Assembly: GCF_030915505.1 (NCBI RefSeq)
Contig: NZ_CP133265.1
Span: 992,001 to 1,056,000, forward strand
Direction of reading: 5' to 3'
Source: Neobacillus sp. OS1-2
Lineage (GTDB): Bacteria > Bacillota > Bacilli > Bacillales > Cytobacillaceae
Length of the DNA stretch: 64,000 nucleotides
Shown piece after piece: positions 39,190-50,237 of this stretch. Positions within the stretch are counted from its first letter, which is position 1. Each line of letters begins with the position of its first letter. Position numbers and translations under genes: made by a program. The notes under the pieces are model-generated. The model was not told the DNA's origin. It saw nothing but the letters and a program-made list of their open reading frames with translations, and did not search any database.

Positions 39190-41583
39190 CTATTTATGGA
39201 TCCAAACTGCACCAGCAGAGTTATCTTTTGCTTCGCCGATGACTTGGACTTTAAGTGGGTACTGTGCTGGAACTTTAACTCCGGCATCAGGAATCACTGT
39301 GTTAATGTACGATTTAGTAGAATCAAACTCCGTTATGCTTGGAAGGCCTTTGTAATCATAGATTCCACGACTTGGAGAATTTACACTCCATGCAGGTGAC
39401 TTGTCTAATGAGAACGCAGCATCTGCCACTTGGTAGCGAGTTGTTTGGCTAATAGAGTCCTTACCATTTAGGTTAAATACAAGTGCTTCAGGATGAGAAT
39501 CCACTACACTTAGGAATCCTTCACCTGGGTGGACGCCACCCCAGTTATCTGTAAATGTATCATCCCCATACCAAACTACTAAACCAGTATTATATTTTGC
39601 GTCACGAGAGAATTGAAGTGCTGTATCAGAACCAGCATAATTTCTCCACTCTAAATAGTAGTAGTGTGGTTTGTTGATCCAGCCGTCAGATACTTCGAAA
39701 CCGTTTAGGAATACTTGAGGTGTACCTTCCGCATCGTCAGAGAATGTAACTTGCCCATCTACTGTTAATGAAAGGTTATCAAGCGCGAAACCGTTTGGAG
39801 CAAGACCGCCGTCCGTTACATATTCAAATACCAGTTTTACCTTTTTACCTGCAAATTGGCTTAAATCAAGCTTTCCATCTACCCATTTGCCTTGGGAAGT
39901 TTCAAGCCCGCCTGCCGTGTTTTCATCACCGATCACATCTAGGTCCACGCTCTTGCCATCTTCAGTTACTGCACTCACTGAAAGATAATCATAATCAGTT
40001 TCAACCTCATACCACTGTTTATAGTCGAACGTTGCAGTTGTAGCACTTGTTAAATCAAACACTGGTGTTTCTAAAACAGTGTGAAGGTCATCCCCTTTTG
40101 TACTGTAATAGTATTTGGCCCCAAATTCTGGCGCAATGCCTGGAACCCTCTTATTAGGCAAGTTTACCTTCACAATACCCGGGTTCTTAGATTTTGTGAC
40201 ACTCTGATCGATAACTGTTGCTAAACCGTTTTTATCGATATCTTGATAGTTTACTTCCGTTATATTAGCCCAGTTACCGCCAATTGTTTTTTGATAGAAT
40301 TCTTTGACCTGCGGTGAGAAGCTTGGCGGTTGTGTGCCGGCAATATGACCGCTCCAGCTGCCGCCGCTCATAATAGACCACTGTGCAACCGTATCACCAT
40401 TGCCGGTATATTGGGTATCATACTCATCCGGGGCACCTAAGTCATGACCATATTCGTGTGCGAATACACCAACTGCTCCATCTTCCGGCTCAACTGTATA
40501 ATCGAATGCAGCCATATTTCCGCCCCAGTAATCTACTGTAGCTGTTGTGTTTGCAACTGGATAAACGCCATTTAATGTCCAGCGGTGTGACCAGATGGCA
40601 TTATCGCCAAGAGCTCCGCCCCCTGCTTCCTGACCAACACCAGCATGAATGACCATTAAGTGGTCAACCAAACCGTCCGGCTCGTTAATATTTCCATCGC
40701 CATCAAGGTCATAGATATCTAACTTATCGTAATCTCCTAAGTTAATTCCAGATGCAACCGCAGCATTTAAGGAATCCTTAATAAATCCACGTGGTCCTTT
40801 TGTGCCTGGCATGTTATCATTGCCACCTTCCGGACTATCACTGCCGTAATCTGCCGCATTTCCCGGTACTGTCAGCCAATTTGAAACAGTTCCATCAACC
40901 GTATAGCTGCCGCCAGATTGTTCTTCATAATATTGTTTAAACGTTTTTACCTTCTCACCATTAAACAGGGTAAAATCTTGATCGCCAAATAACATTTTTT
41001 GATAGTGTTCTTTACTGAAGTCACTTGCATACATATAGCCAGGTTCTTGTTCGACATTATTATGCTTAAAATCAGCATACTCAACTAAAAGAACTAGTAC
41101 TTCATCTTTTCGTACATCTCCGTTATAAGCAGCCTGTTTGGCAGAATCTACTTTAACAGCCCCGTTTGGCTTGCCTTTTTTGAAGTTTTCATGACCTTTG
41201 GCTAGCTGCTTCGCAAGCTTGTCCTTTTGTTTAGTAAGAAAGTCCTTTGCTTTTTTATCTAACTTCTGTTCTTCCTTCGTTTGAGCCTTGCCTGCTTTAC
41301 CAGGCCTTTGGCCTTGTTTTTTCTCTATGTAGTTCTTTGCAGCTTTGGTAATTTCAGCAGGTGTTGCATTCTTTGCAATGAGCCCTCTTTTTTGCAATGC
41401 TTCACCAAGGCGATCCAAATCCACTACATTTAAATCAATCGGAGCTGATTCGACTGTTGCTGCCGCAGATGCCGGTTTTGGTGCAACCGTACTGCCAGCA
41501 AATGCGCCTGCAAACATGGTAGTAGCTACCATTGTACTAGCTGCAAGGCTGGAAAAGACTTTTAAAGTATTTTTCTTCTTCAA
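39190..41583 (-). CDS. inhA: Immune inhibitor A-type secreted metalloprotease (M6)
   Basis: The 797-residue protein starts with a signal peptide of about 40 residues ending in PKPASA, then a Lys-rich pro-region (to about residue 140), and the M6 zinc motif [15 protein letters not shown] calcium-binding-like [13 protein letters not shown] lies before it, and a beta-rich MAM-like domain ([14 protein letters not shown] region) and a C-terminal domain follow. It is exported and degrades host or environmental proteins; InhA of B. cereus group is the model. Length fits the family. Confidence 0.93.
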   Translation of the reverse strand: MKKKNTLKVFSSLAASTMVATTMFAGAFAGSTVAPKPASAAATVESAPIDLNVVDLDRLGEALQKRGLIAKNATPAEITKAAKNYIEKKQGQRPGKAGKAQTKEEQKLDKKAKDFLTKQKDKLAKQLAKGHENFKKGKPNGAVKVDSAKQAAYNGDVRKDEVLVLLVEYADFKHNNVEQEPGYMYASDFSKEHYQKMLFGDQDFTLFNGEKVKTFKQYYEEQSGGSYTVDGTVSNWLTVPGNAADYGSDSPEGGNDNMPGTKGPRGFIKDSLNAAVASGINLGDYDKLDIYDLDGDGNINEPDGLVDHLMVIHAGVGQEAGGGALGDNAIWSHRWTLNGVYPVANTTATVDYWGGNMAAFDYTVEPEDGAVGVFAHEYGHDLGAPDEYDTQYTGNGDTVAQWSIMSGGSWSGHIAGTQPPSFSPQVKEFYQKTIGGNWANITEVNYQDIDKNGLATVIDQSVTKSKNPGIVKVNLPNKRVPGIAPEFGAKYYYSTKGDDLHTVLETPVFDLTSATTATFDYKQWYEVETDYDYLSVSAVTEDGKSVDLDVIGDENTAGGLETSQGKWVDGKLDLSQFAGKKVKLVFEYVTDGGLAPNGFALDNLSLTVDGQVTFSDDAEGTPQVFLNGFEVSDGWINKPHYYYLEWRNYAGSDTALQFSRDAKYNTGLVVWYGDDTFTDNWGGVHPGEGFLSVVDSHPEALVFNLNGKDSISQTTRYQVADAAFSLDKSPAWSVNSPSRGIYDYKGLPSITEFDSTKSYINTVIPDAGVKVPAQYPLKVQVIGEAKDNSAGAVWIHK

Positions 41584-41660
41584 CTGATTATTCCCCCCAT
41601 ACTCTATATCTCTGACCGCCCCTTTAAAGAAACGGTGCTCTATTATTCTATCAGTTGAGT

Positions 41661-41703
41661 ACGAATATTATAAATAGTCTGAATTCAGTGTTGTAAACTA
41701 TTA
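41661..41703 (-). promoter_or_regulatory. Candidate inhA promoter
   Basis: On the minus strand TTTACA lies 17-19 bp before the overlapping TTTATA/TATAAT. The spacer holds the palindrome CTGAATTCAG (41679-41688). The remaining gap to 41865 shows no gene. Confidence 0.4.
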
Positions 41704-41864
41704 CAATAGAATCACTTTAGTAGTAAATCAAGGGAAACTTAGGTACTATAGCACATAAAAAGCCGGTTAGATCCACAGTTAACCCACTTTTTACCCTTTC
41801 CTCTATTAAACAAGAATATTTCGGTATGCTAAAGATGAATATTTAGACCCACTCGAAACTACTA

Positions 41865-41897
41865 AAAGGACCTTAACAATGGTTAAGGCCTTTTTGG
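41865..41897 (-). terminator. Intrinsic terminator after floT
   Basis: AAAAGGCCTTAAC and GTTAAGGTCCTTTT pair around CATT; T-rich sequence follows on the minus strand. Confidence 0.8.
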
Positions 41898-41903
41898 TGG
41901 TAT

Positions 41904-43424
41904 TTATTCAGTTTTATTCTTTACCTCGTCAGTTAGTTCCTCAATGCTCTTTCTTACATTCCCTTTACCAGAATAGTTCTCGATTAGCTCCTTCACGTCA
42001 ATCCCGCTTGAAGCTTTTAATGACTCTTGAAGGCTTGCCATTAAATTGGTTGCATAGCTGGTAATCTTATTGGCGCCGCCATTTTCTCCTGAACCGCCAC
42101 CCGTATCGACAACGGTAATTTTATCAATATTGGACAATGGAGCAGCGACTTGCTTCGCATATTCCGGAAGCATTTTGATAACCATGTCGAGAATGGCCGC
42201 TTGGCCGAATTGTTCGAATGCTTCCGCGATTTTTTCCTTCGCTTCGGCCTCCGCTAAACCTTTTAAACGGATTATTTCTGCCTCTGATGACCCTTGAGCC
42301 TTTTGTGCTTCTGCTTTGGCAAGACCGTCGAGACGAATCCGCTCCGCTTCCGCCTTTGCCATTGCTTCAATCCGGTATTTATTTGCCTCTGCTTCGGCCA
42401 TCTCTCTTGCCTTGTTAGCAGCAGCGGATTGCTCGACAGAATAGCGATCGGCATCCGCTTTTTTCTTCACTTCAGAATCGTATTGACGCTCGCGGCGTTG
42501 AATTTCTTTTTCTTCTAATTCAATTTGCTTTTGTCTCTCAATAATCTTAATTTGCATTTCCTGTTCCATAACGTCTTGTTTTGATCGAGCCGTTTCAAGG
42601 TCATACGCTTGGTCGGCTTTCGCTTTAGCGATATCCTGTTCGCGGCGGAACTCAGCAATTTTTAACTGGTTAATTTTTTCAGCTTCAGCGATTTCTGTTG
42701 CACGCTCTAATTCGTTACGCTTTGCTTCCTTAGAAGCCTCGGCTTTTTTGATACGGGTTTCTTTTTCCGCTTCAGCTGTGGCGATATCGGCATCACGCTT
42801 CACTTGTGCAATCCGTGGTTTACCAAGGGAATCAAGATAGCCATTTTTATCACGGACATCTTTAATGGTGAACGATACAATCACGAGACCCATTTTAGCA
42901 AGATCTTGCGAGGCAACCCTTTGGACTTCTTGTGAAAATTTATCACGATTTTTATAAATTTCTTCCACCGTCATCGAACCGAGGATAGACCGTAGATGAC
43001 CCTCTAGGACTTCTCTGGCTTCATTTTCACGATCTTCCTTCGGCTTTCCAAGGAACTGCTCAGCAGCAGTGGCAATTTCACTAATTGAACCGCCAATTTT
43101 TATAATGGCAACCCCATCGGCCATGACCGGCACACCCTGCTCCGTGTATACTTCTGGTGTGGTAACTTCTAGTTTACTAGATAACAAGCTAAGCGGCTTT
43201 GCCTGCTGGAATACTGGTAAAATAAAGCTACCGCCGCCACGGATAATTTTAATTTTATTGCCAGCTTCATCTACATGGACATTTCCGTTTCCAAGAAAAC
43301 TACCAGTTACAATCAAGGCCTCATCCGGTCCAGCAGTCCTGTACTTTGTAATAAAAACGCCAATTAATGCTAGGAAAATAAGTACGACAATCCCAACGAT
43401 AACCCAAATAATGTTAAAATCCAT
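41904..43424 (-). CDS. floT: Flotillin FloT
   Basis: The 506-residue protein has an N-terminal membrane segment (residues 5-25), an SPFH/PHB domain (about 30-200) and a long coiled coil rich in Glu-Ala repeats (AEAEKETRIKKAEASKEAKR region to about 400). Flotillins organise membrane microdomains and membrane fluidity. It follows the NfeD gene by 18 bp; in B. subtilis the pair yuaF-floT belongs to the sigma-W envelope-stress regulon, in line with the promoter found here. Confidence 0.95.
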   Translation of the reverse strand: MDFNIIWVIVGIVVLIFLALIGVFITKYRTAGPDEALIVTGSFLGNGNVHVDEAGNKIKIIRGGGSFILPVFQQAKPLSLLSSKLEVTTPEVYTEQGVPVMADGVAIIKIGGSISEIATAAEQFLGKPKEDRENEAREVLEGHLRSILGSMTVEEIYKNRDKFSQEVQRVASQDLAKMGLVIVSFTIKDVRDKNGYLDSLGKPRIAQVKRDADIATAEAEKETRIKKAEASKEAKRNELERATEIAEAEKINQLKIAEFRREQDIAKAKADQAYDLETARSKQDVMEQEMQIKIIERQKQIELEEKEIQRRERQYDSEVKKKADADRYSVEQSAAANKAREMAEAEANKYRIEAMAKAEAERIRLDGLAKAEAQKAQGSSEAEIIRLKGLAEAEAKEKIAEAFEQFGQAAILDMVIKMLPEYAKQVAAPLSNIDKITVVDTGGGSGENGGANKITSYATNLMASLQESLKASSGIDVKELIENYSGKGNVRKSIEELTDEVKNKTE

Positions 43425-43442
43425 TTTTTTATTCCCCCTACT

Positions 43443-43988
43443 CTATATAAAACTTTCTAATTGATGATGAACCGTTACCTGGAGCACTCCATCTTTCACC
43501 TGGACAACTAACACACTTGTTCCATTAGGTATTTGGTCGCCATCAAAGCTTACAGCTGGTTTAGCAATTCTTCCACTTGTACTCTCAATCATCACTTCAC
43601 CAAAGCCATCTGCCGGGATCGAGGTAATGACTGTCCCGATTCGGCCTTGTAAATCTGATTCTTTATAAACAAGTGATTCCTCCGCGGAAGACAGTGGCAA
43701 GAGAACAAAGACATTTAATAATGTAACCACAATAATAGCGATGACTGCAGATATAGCCAAAATGAGTAAATAATGCAGCGATGACAAACGTTCAAACAAG
43801 TAACCGCTCGCTGACAAAATGGTCACGAAGGCAAAGATTAGGACCGGGTTTAGGAAGTGCAGCCCGCCATCCCCTGCTCCGTGAAAATGAAACACATCGG
43901 CAAATAAAACATAGAGTACCGTCAAAACACCAGAAATAATTAATCCATATAAATAAATTGTTTCTAAAGGTATGCTGAAAGGTTCCAT
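43443..43988 (-). CDS. yuaF: NfeD-like membrane protein (YuaF)
   Basis: The 181-residue protein has about four membrane segments followed by a soluble OB-fold-like domain (SDLQGRIGTVITSIPADGFG). NfeD proteins work with flotillins or stomatins. I choose the ATG at 43986-43988, nine bases after AAAGGA; an ATG two codons earlier is too close. It is the first gene of yuaF-floT. Confidence 0.88.
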   Translation of the reverse strand: MEPFSIPLETIYLYGLIISGVLTVLYVLFADVFHFHGAGDGGLHFLNPVLIFAFVTILSASGYLFERLSSLHYLLILAISAVIAIIVVTLLNVFVLLPLSSAEESLVYKESDLQGRIGTVITSIPADGFGEVMIESTSGRIAKPAVSFDGDQIPNGTSVLVVQVKDGVLQVTVHHQLESFI

Positions 43989-44114
43989 AAGCATCAATCC
44001 TTTTTTTGATTATGGTAAATAGACAAAGGAAAGTGTACCTTCTGACTGGAATTTCACGAAAACTCAAAGCATAGTGCATCCTTCCCTTCCCCATAAGTTA
44101 TGTATGTTAGGTAA

Positions 44115-44140
44115 TACGGATAAACATGTAAAAGGTTTCA
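44115..44140 (-). promoter_or_regulatory. Sigma-W promoter of yuaF-floT
   Basis: On the minus strand TGAAAC (44135-44140) and CGTA (44115-44118) are 16 bp apart, an exact match to the Bacillus sigma-W consensus. It lies about 125 bp before the yuaF start. Confidence 0.88.
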
Positions 44141-44282
44141 CACATAATACAATTTTATCATTATTTTCCAATTAATAATATAGCAATCTTCGACAAACCT
44201 TGGTGACATTGTTGATTCGAAAATATTTAAACAGGTAGATGTTTTGGAGGATTCAAAGGTTACACTTTACTGAGGCATTACA

Positions 44283-44507
44283 ATTCGTTTTCATTTACCG
44301 TTTTGGATCCTGATATGCTTTATCGGGCAATGAACCGCCATTTCATTTACCTTCTATGCCGAATTTTTCTTCAATCGGTCAATGTAAGTCGTTTTCATTT
44401 ACCGTTTGTGCTGAATTTTCCCTTTTCGGTCAATGTAACTCCTTTTCATTTACCGTTTGTGCTGAATTTTTCTCATGCGGTCACGTAGACCCTTTCTACG
44501 TGACCGC
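44283..44507 (+). repeat. Four-unit 52-bp repeat array ending in a long hairpin
   Basis: TTTCATTTAC occurs at 44289, 44341, 44393 and 44444, so the period is 51-52 bp. Units read CATTTACCGTTTGTGCTGAA then CGGTCAATG; the ends are an imperfect inverted pair. The array ends with a perfect 13-bp stem, GCGGTCACGTAGA with TCTACGTGACCGC (44477-44507). No gene is seen in 43998-44602. Confidence 0.88.
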
Positions 44508-44565
44508 CAACAACCCTCTTGGTCACATAGAGTAACTCACTTAAACTTCTTCCCGTGGAAAGGCA

Positions 44566-44600
44566 CAAAAAAAATGCCATAGCCCCCATGAGCTACAGCA
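44566..44600 (-). terminator. Intrinsic terminator after tcyC
   Basis: TGCTGTAGC and GGCTATGGCA pair with G-T pairs, followed by eight T on the minus strand. Confidence 0.85.
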
Positions 44601-44602
44601 CC

Positions 44603-45340
44603 TTACTGAATCATATTCAAAAACTTCTTTGTTCGTTCTTCCTTTGGATTGGTGAATATCTCTGCTGGCTTGTCTCGTTCGACAATGACACCCTGATCCA
44701 TAAAAATGACCTCATCGGCAGCATCGCGGGCAAAGCGCATTTCATGGGTCACGACAATCATCGTCATTCCTTCAGCGGCAAGATCCTTCATTACTTTTAA
44801 CACCTCGCCGACAAGCTCGGGATCAAGGGCAGATGTCGGTTCATCAAACAGCATGACCTCCGGTTCCATCGCGAGCGCCCGGGCAATCCCGACACGCTGC
44901 TGCTGGCCGCCTGAAAGCTGGGCAGGATAATAATCCTGCTTATCACCAAGACCGACTTTTTCTAAAAGTGCCGAGGCATTTTTGCGTGCCGCCTCTTTAC
45001 TTTCCCCTTTAACAATCACTGGGCCTTCCATGACATTTTCTAGGGCCGTTTTATGTGGAAAAAGATTGTACCCTTGAAAGACCATTCCCGTTAACCGGCG
45101 GAAGGAAGTAATATTCTTTTTCGGGACGGCCTTTGAAAAATCCAAACTTTGACCTTCAATCGAAATCATCCCTTTGGTAGGCACCTCCAACGCATTTAAA
45201 CAGCGGAGCATGGTGGTCTTCCCGGAACCGGATGGACCGATGATAACCACTACTTTTCCTTTTTCCACCTCAAGGTCAATTCCCTTTAAAACTTCTAATT
45301 GGCCGAATTGTTTATATAAACCTTTAATTGAAATCATCAT
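44603..45340 (-). CDS. tcyC: Amino-acid (cystine-type) ABC transporter ATP-binding protein
   Basis: The 245-residue ATPase has Walker [10 protein letters not shown], signature [15 protein letters not shown] and Walker [13 protein letters not shown], the polar amino-acid uptake type. It is the last gene of a three-gene importer whose lengths (274, 232 and 245) match B. subtilis tcyABC for cystine. Two start ATGs are adjacent after AAGGGAG. The cystine assignment rests on resemblance only. Confidence 0.8.
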   Translation of the reverse strand: MMISIKGLYKQFGQLEVLKGIDLEVEKGKVVVIIGPSGSGKTTMLRCLNALEVPTKGMISIEGQSLDFSKAVPKKNITSFRRLTGMVFQGYNLFPHKTALENVMEGPVIVKGESKEAARKNASALLEKVGLGDKQDYYPAQLSGGQQQRVGIARALAMEPEVMLFDEPTSALDPELVGEVLKVMKDLAAEGMTMIVVTHEMRFARDAADEVIFMDQGVIVERDKPAEIFTNPKEERTKKFLNMIQ

Positions 45341-45352
45341 AAAACTCCCTTA

Positions 45353-46051
45353 CTATGATGCGTAGCGATCCAATCTTTTTTCCATAAATCCTTGGATCAT
45401 GGAAAGGAAAAAGCAGATTATCCAATAAAGGAGGGCCGCTTCGATATAGACCAACAAAAATTCATAATTGGTTGCCGCAATTTCTTGGGCACGGCGAAAC
45501 ATCTCAGTTACAAGCACAAGTGACGCTAGTGATGTATCTTTGACAAGACTAATAAAGGTATTCGATAATGGCGGGATTGATACCTTTGCAGCCTGTGGCA
45601 AAATAATCCGTTTTAATGCCTGTGTATAGGTCATACCAATCGAATAACCAGCTTCCCACTGCCCTTTTGGAATCGACAGAATGGCAGCACGGATCACTTC
45701 AGACGCATACGCACCAACACTTAGGGAAAAGCCAATGACAGCAGACGGAAACGGATCAATCGTTATCCCAATATTGGGAAGGCCATAAAAAATAATAAAT
45801 AATTGCACTAGTAATGGCGTACCGCGGATGGCTGAAACATACACTCTTGCGATGATCTGAAATACCTTCACATTGGAAATCCGGGCTAGGGCTGTCAGTA
45901 CAGCCAGAATAATGCCAATGATAAACGAAATAAGTGTTAAGGGAATCGTGTTCATAATAGCACCCTCCAGCATCGGCTGGAGGGAGGTTTTGGCGATATC
46001 AATCAGTCTTGAATCTCGTTCCGGGTCAGCAAAAATACTATTTAAGTACAT
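45353..46051 (-). CDS. tcyB: Amino-acid (cystine-type) ABC transporter permease
   Basis: The 232-residue protein has about five membrane segments and the HisMQ-type loop [20 protein letters not shown] followed by [31 protein letters not shown] is typical of polar amino-acid permeases. It starts within the last codons of the binding-protein gene (14-bp overlap). Confidence 0.83.
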   Translation of the reverse strand: MYLNSIFADPERDSRLIDIAKTSLQPMLEGAIMNTIPLTLISFIIGIILAVLTALARISNVKVFQIIARVYVSAIRGTPLLVQLFIIFYGLPNIGITIDPFPSAVIGFSLSVGAYASEVIRAAILSIPKGQWEAGYSIGMTYTQALKRIILPQAAKVSIPPLSNTFISLVKDTSLASLVLVTEMFRRAQEIAATNYEFLLVYIEAALLYWIICFFLSMIQGFMEKRLDRYAS

Positions 46052-46862
46052 CTACACCAAACCATTTCTCAGAGATTTTTTTGTATGTGCCATCATCGAC
46101 CATGTCTTTCAATGCTTTATTAACAGCATCTACAAGAGTGTCATTTTTCTTTCTGAACATAAAGCCACTTGTCGACGCATCATCAGCTGTAGCCACAATC
46201 TTGATTGGTGCATCAGGCTTTTGTTTTGTATAGTCTAAAAAGGCAATTTTATCATTGACCGTGACGTCAACACGTTTTTGCGCAAGCAGTTCAACCGCTT
46301 GTTGGAAACCATCGACACCCACAATATTGGCACCGTTCTTTTTCGCAATATCTGCATAGTTACTTGTTAACGATTGTGCTGAATTTAACCCCTTCATGTC
46401 CTCAAATGATTTCACATTATCATTGTCCTTTGAAGCAATTAGAACAGCCGCAGACGTAATATACGGATCAGAGAAATCATATTTTTCTTGGCGGTCTGGG
46501 CGAATTCCCACCTGGTTGGCAATCATATCGAAACGCTTTGCATCAAGTCCGGCAAAGATGGCATCCCATTGTGTTTCCTTGAACTCTGCCTTCACGCCTA
46601 AACGTTTTGCTACTTCTTCGGCAAGCTCTACATCAAATCCGGTAAGCTTTCCGCTTGGATCATGGAAGGTGAAAGGAGAGTATGTACCTTCTGTCCCAAT
46701 GACAAGTTTTCCTTCATCTTTTACCTTCGCCAATAAATCCTTGTCAGCCTTTTCAGCTGTTTTGTTATCATTCTTTTTCTCAGCATTATCATCCTTACCA
46801 CATGCTGACATTACAACCATAAAGCTTAATAATAAGGCAAAAATAACCGTTAGTTTTTTCAT
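46038..46862 (-). CDS. tcyA: Amino-acid (cystine-type) ABC transporter substrate-binding lipoprotein
   Basis: The 274-residue protein has a lipoprotein signal with lipobox MSAC, a short Asn/Lys-rich linker and a class 3 amino-acid binding domain ([38 protein letters not shown]). It resembles TcyA/TcyK cystine receptors. A strong sigma-A promoter lies upstream. A CymR site could be expected in such a gene, but I do not see a clear one. Confidence 0.8.
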   Translation of the reverse strand: MKKLTVIFALLLSFMVVMSACGKDDNAEKKNDNKTAEKADKDLLAKVKDEGKLVIGTEGTYSPFTFHDPSGKLTGFDVELAEEVAKRLGVKAEFKETQWDAIFAGLDAKRFDMIANQVGIRPDRQEKYDFSDPYITSAAVLIASKDNDNVKSFEDMKGLNSAQSLTSNYADIAKKNGANIVGVDGFQQAVELLAQKRVDVTVNDKIAFLDYTKQKPDAPIKIVATADDASTSGFMFRKKNDTLVDAVNKALKDMVDDGTYKKISEKWFGVDVLK

Positions 46863-46909
46863 GTTACATGTAAACCCCCTAATTCTGATTGTTCTTCTTG
46901 GATTTAATC

Positions 46910-46938
46910 ATCATATAATATCCCTAACATCCTGTCAA
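46910..46938 (-). promoter_or_regulatory. Sigma-A promoter of the cystine-type importer
   Basis: On the minus strand TTGACA (46933-46938) and TATGAT (46910-46915) are exactly 17 bp apart. Confidence 0.85.
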
Positions 46939-46977
46939 AAGATATATTTCAAAAAGACTAGGTTTATTTTACCCTTT

Positions 46978-47017
46978 TATAAAAAATAAAAACCTATCAG
47001 AGAGGATCTGATAGGTT
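46978..47017 (-). terminator. Intrinsic terminator after the permease pseudogene
   Basis: AACCTATCAGA and TCTGATAGGTT form a perfect 11-bp stem around TCCTC, followed by TTTATTTTTT on the minus strand. Confidence 0.9.
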
Positions 47018-48441
47018 AAGCGGTAAGAGCTTCTTTTTGATCGATTCTTTTACGCCTTTTCCTTAGCGGCCCATAAAACAGAATGCCGCTAGCGATCAGG
47101 ATAATGCCATACGTGAACGTTTTGGTGTCCGCGGTTCCGGCAATAATAACCCAAACTGAATAGATGGTGGAAAGCAGTGCCACCACACCATCTATAACCC
47201 GGGAACGAACGCTCTGATACGTTTCACCGGCTATAACCAATTTAAGCTGGTAAATAGATGAAATAAAGTAAGGCACTAAATAAGCCAGCGTAGCAATCAG
47301 AATAATAAAATCAAATGCACCGAGAAATCGACTTTGAAACCGTTGAAAAAATAAACAACTGGCCAATTCCACTTGTCAGTAGAAGCGAAAACGATGGCAG
47401 GCCCTTCTTATTTTCTTTTAAGAAAACCGGTAGAAATACTCCCTGTTTTGCAGCCTGATACGGCACTTCCGCACTTAGCATTACCCAGCCGATTGTTGAG
47501 CCAAAAAGACTGATTAAGCCGATTGCCGCCAACACCTTGCCGCTAAGTGGTCCTAAAACAGATTGAATCGCATCAATCATCGGTTTGTCAGAGTGGATAA
47601 GCGTATTTTGATCTAACATCCCCATCACAAGGGTGCTGATCCCCATATAGATGGCAAGGGCTATAAATAAACCAAGGATTGTTGCTCTTTTAACATCATT
47701 TTGTTTCTTTGCACGGCCGGCAAACACAACCGCGGTCTCGATACCAATAAATGCCCATAATGTGTTCACCGCTGCATTATTCACTTGCGACATCATCCCG
47801 AGGGCATGTCCTGCCTCATCTGCCCTAACGGCTACGAACGGGAGAATATTGCTTTTTTCAAACGCGAACAAACCGATGAGGATAAACAAGAAGAAGCCGA
47901 TGACTTTTGCCGCTGTTGCCACAAAATTTAATTTGCCGGCCCCTTCCATCCCGCGCATAATGATCAAGTGAATCCCCCATAACATCAGCGAACAAACAAT
48001 AAACGTTAGTCCGTTGCCAACCATAAGAGTGAAACCGCCGATGGTAAACCACGGGGTCTTACTTGTTAGTATCGGAAAGAACGTGGATAAGTAGCTTGCG
48101 AAGGTGGTAATAACGGCCACAATCCCGGCAACATTTCCAATCCAGTATCCCCAAGAAGACATAAATCCTGATAGGATAGATGCCTGTGAACCTGATTTAA
48201 AAAGTTCTTTCGCATAAATCTGCGGGCCGCCGGTTAATCCTGGTTTACGCTTCGCTAAATTACCAAACACAAGGGCAATCATTAAAACACCTAAGCCTGT
48301 CAATAGCCAAGCCATAATCACCCCTGCCGGACTAGCTGCCTCTGATAATGACCTGGGCAGCATAAAAATTCCTGAACCAACCATATTGCCAACGACGAGT
48401 GCCGTTAATATCCAAAATCCTAATTGATTTGTTTTCCCCAT
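47016..48441 (-). pseudogene. APC-family amino-acid permease (arginine/ornithine antiporter type), frameshifted
   Basis: The first 375 residues (48441 down to about 47325) are a normal APC permease: NMVGSGIFMLPRSLSEAAS at the start and ten or so membrane segments. Near 47321-47327 one extra base shifts the frame; the intended continuation GAFDFIILIATLAYLVPYF is read in another frame to 47016. Together they would give about 475 residues, the length of APA-type antiporters. It could be a true mutation or a sequence error. Its start and terminator are intact. Confidence 0.8.
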
Positions 48442-48628
48442 TGTGAGAACCCCTCTCGCTGCAACTCTCTCTTTTTATGATTTCCATATACTAATTATGT
48501 AACTAGGATACGCCTGGAGCAATTCTTTGTCAATGGAAAATTTTATCGTGATAAAGTATTAGAGAACTAAAATATCCGGACAAAAAATAATTAGTAACCT
48601 CAAAGGGTTACCTAGCAATTGAAACGTA

Positions 48629-48666
48629 AAAAAGAAGAGATTACCCTTTTTCAAAAGTAATCTCCC
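48629..48666 (-). terminator. Intrinsic terminator after nadE
   Basis: GAGATTAC and GTAATCTC pair, followed by TTCTTTTTT on the minus strand. The gap to 48592 also has a small GTAACC/GGTTAC hairpin. Confidence 0.75.
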
Positions 48667-48679
48667 ATTGTACTCGATT

Positions 48680-49501
48680 TTATTGCCACCATTCATCAAA
48701 CAAACTGGCAGGCATATTCCGCTTATGTTCCGTTAGGAGATAGCGTTTTTCAACCTTTTCCGCCACTTCTTTGGAAACAGGTTTACCTTCGAGATAATCA
48801 TCAAGTTCATCATAGGTGATCCCCAATTCAGTTTCATCCGCTTGCCCCGGTTTCTGATCAAGCAAGTCCGCTGTCGGAACCTTTAAATATAAACGTTCAT
48901 CTGCTCCCAGCTCTTTCAGCAATGCTTTGCCCTGCCGTTTCGTTAAGCCTGTCAATGGCAGGACGTCAGCTCCGCCATCGCCATACTTTGTATAGAAGCC
49001 GGTAACCGCCTCCGCCGCATGGTCTGTCCCGATCACAAGCAGTCCTTCCATACCGCCAATGGCATATTGAGCAATCATTCTCATCCTTGCCTTGACATTG
49101 CCTTTATGATAATCGCTTAACGGGCTGCCATCATAACTCTGGTCATATTCGCTTTGCACCTCATCGACAGCTGCTTTAATATTAAAGCTTGTTTCACGAT
49201 CAGCTCGGATAAAAGCTAGCGACAGTTTCGCATCTTCCTCATCCTGTTGAACGCCGTAGGGAAGTCGAACCGCAATAAACAAGGCTTCTGTTCCTGCCTC
49301 CCGCAATTCCTCCACAGCCATTTGTGCCAGACGACCCGCAAGTGTCGAGTCCTGTCCGCCACTGACACCTAATACATACCCATTTGCCTTCGTTTTTAAC
49401 AGATAATTTTTTAAAAAGTCAATTCGCATTCGAATTTCTTCTTGCGGCTGAATATTTGATTTGACATGTAAATCCTTCATAATCTGTGCTTGTAAGCTCA
49501 T
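48680..49501 (-). CDS. nadE: Ammonia-dependent NAD+ synthetase NadE
   Basis: The 273-residue protein has the ATP-pyrophosphatase P-loop [11 protein letters not shown] near residue 46 and other NadE blocks ([36 protein letters not shown]). It amidates deamido-NAD+ with ammonia, the last step of NAD synthesis. Length is typical of the homodimeric Bacillus enzyme without a glutaminase domain. Confidence 0.97.
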   Translation of the reverse strand: MSLQAQIMKDLHVKSNIQPQEEIRMRIDFLKNYLLKTKANGYVLGVSGGQDSTLAGRLAQMAVEELREAGTEALFIAVRLPYGVQQDEEDAKLSLAFIRADRETSFNIKAAVDEVQSEYDQSYDGSPLSDYHKGNVKARMRMIAQYAIGGMEGLLVIGTDHAAEAVTGFYTKYGDGGADVLPLTGLTKRQGKALLKELGADERLYLKVPTADLLDQKPGQADETELGITYDELDDYLEGKPVSKEVAEKVEKRYLLTEHKRNMPASLFDEWWQ

Positions 49502-49622
49502 TAATTGATCCCCCTACCACTTATTGATATAAATGTAATGTACCACAAAAGCCTCTATTTCACTAAATCAAACAAATACATCTGGGTAAACTAAAAACAG
49601 GTAACTATAGGAGGAATTCATA

Positions 49623-50135
49623 GTGGAAGCAAAAACATGTAATGAATCAAGAGTTGTGAGAACGAGCAGGATTTTTCCAAACGATGTAAATAATCATAAT
49701 ACTTTGTTTGGCGGGAAGTTAATTAGCGATATTGATATGATTGCCTCTATTTCGGCAGTAAGGCATTCTAGAGCGGAATGTGTAACAGCCTCGATTGATT
49801 CTGTCGATTTCTTGAGTCCAATCACACCAAAGGACTCTGTTTGCATTGAAACCTTTGTTACATCGACGGGTTCTTCCTCCATGGAGATTTTCGTCAAAGT
49901 TATTGCAGAAAATCTCATTTCCGGTGATCGAAAAATTGCCGCTACTGCCTTTTTAACCTTTGTCGCGTTAGATGATAATGGAAAGCCAACAAAGGTTCCT
50001 GGCATCATCCCTGAAACCGACGAAGAGAAAAAGCTTCATGAAACCGGTAAGGAACGAGCGGAGAAACGAAAAGTGCATCGAAAGAGCAGTAAAGAGTTAG
50101 CGATGGTTTTTACTACTCATAAGCCTTGGGAATAA
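49623..50135 (+). CDS. Hotdog-fold acyl-CoA thioesterase (YkhA-like)
   Basis: The 170-residue protein has a single hotdog domain with the acyl-CoA thioesterase pattern FPNDVNNHNTLFGGKLISDID and VDFLSPI. It hydrolyses acyl-CoA; the chain length is unknown. The start is GTG, eight bases after GGAGG. The C-terminal tail is strongly basic. Confidence 0.87.
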   Translation: MEAKTCNESRVVRTSRIFPNDVNNHNTLFGGKLISDIDMIASISAVRHSRAECVTASIDSVDFLSPITPKDSVCIETFVTSTGSSSMEIFVKVIAENLISGDRKIAATAFLTFVALDDNGKPTKVPGIIPETDEEKKLHETGKERAEKRKVHRKSSKELAMVFTTHKPWE

Positions 50136-50136
50136 G

Positions 50137-50180
50137 AAAAGCGGAAGGCGCCTGGAGCTGGACAATTCTCAAGGCCGAAC
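50137..50180 (+). repeat. Dispersed repeat (AAAAGCGG family), short form, copy 7
   Basis: AAAAGCGGAAGGCGCCTGG then AGCTGGACAATTCTCAAGG starts one base after the thioesterase stop codon and is followed by a T-rich tail. Confidence 0.75.
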
Positions 50181-50204
50181 TTTATTTTTTCTTGTATTTG
50201 AAGA

Positions 50205-50237
50205 CACAAAAGGTTCGCACATGTTAGTGCGAACCTA
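50205..50237 (-). terminator. Intrinsic terminator after the DUF3231 gene
   Basis: TAGGTTCGCAC and GTGCGAACCT pair around a short loop, followed by TTTTGTG on the minus strand. Confidence 0.75.
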
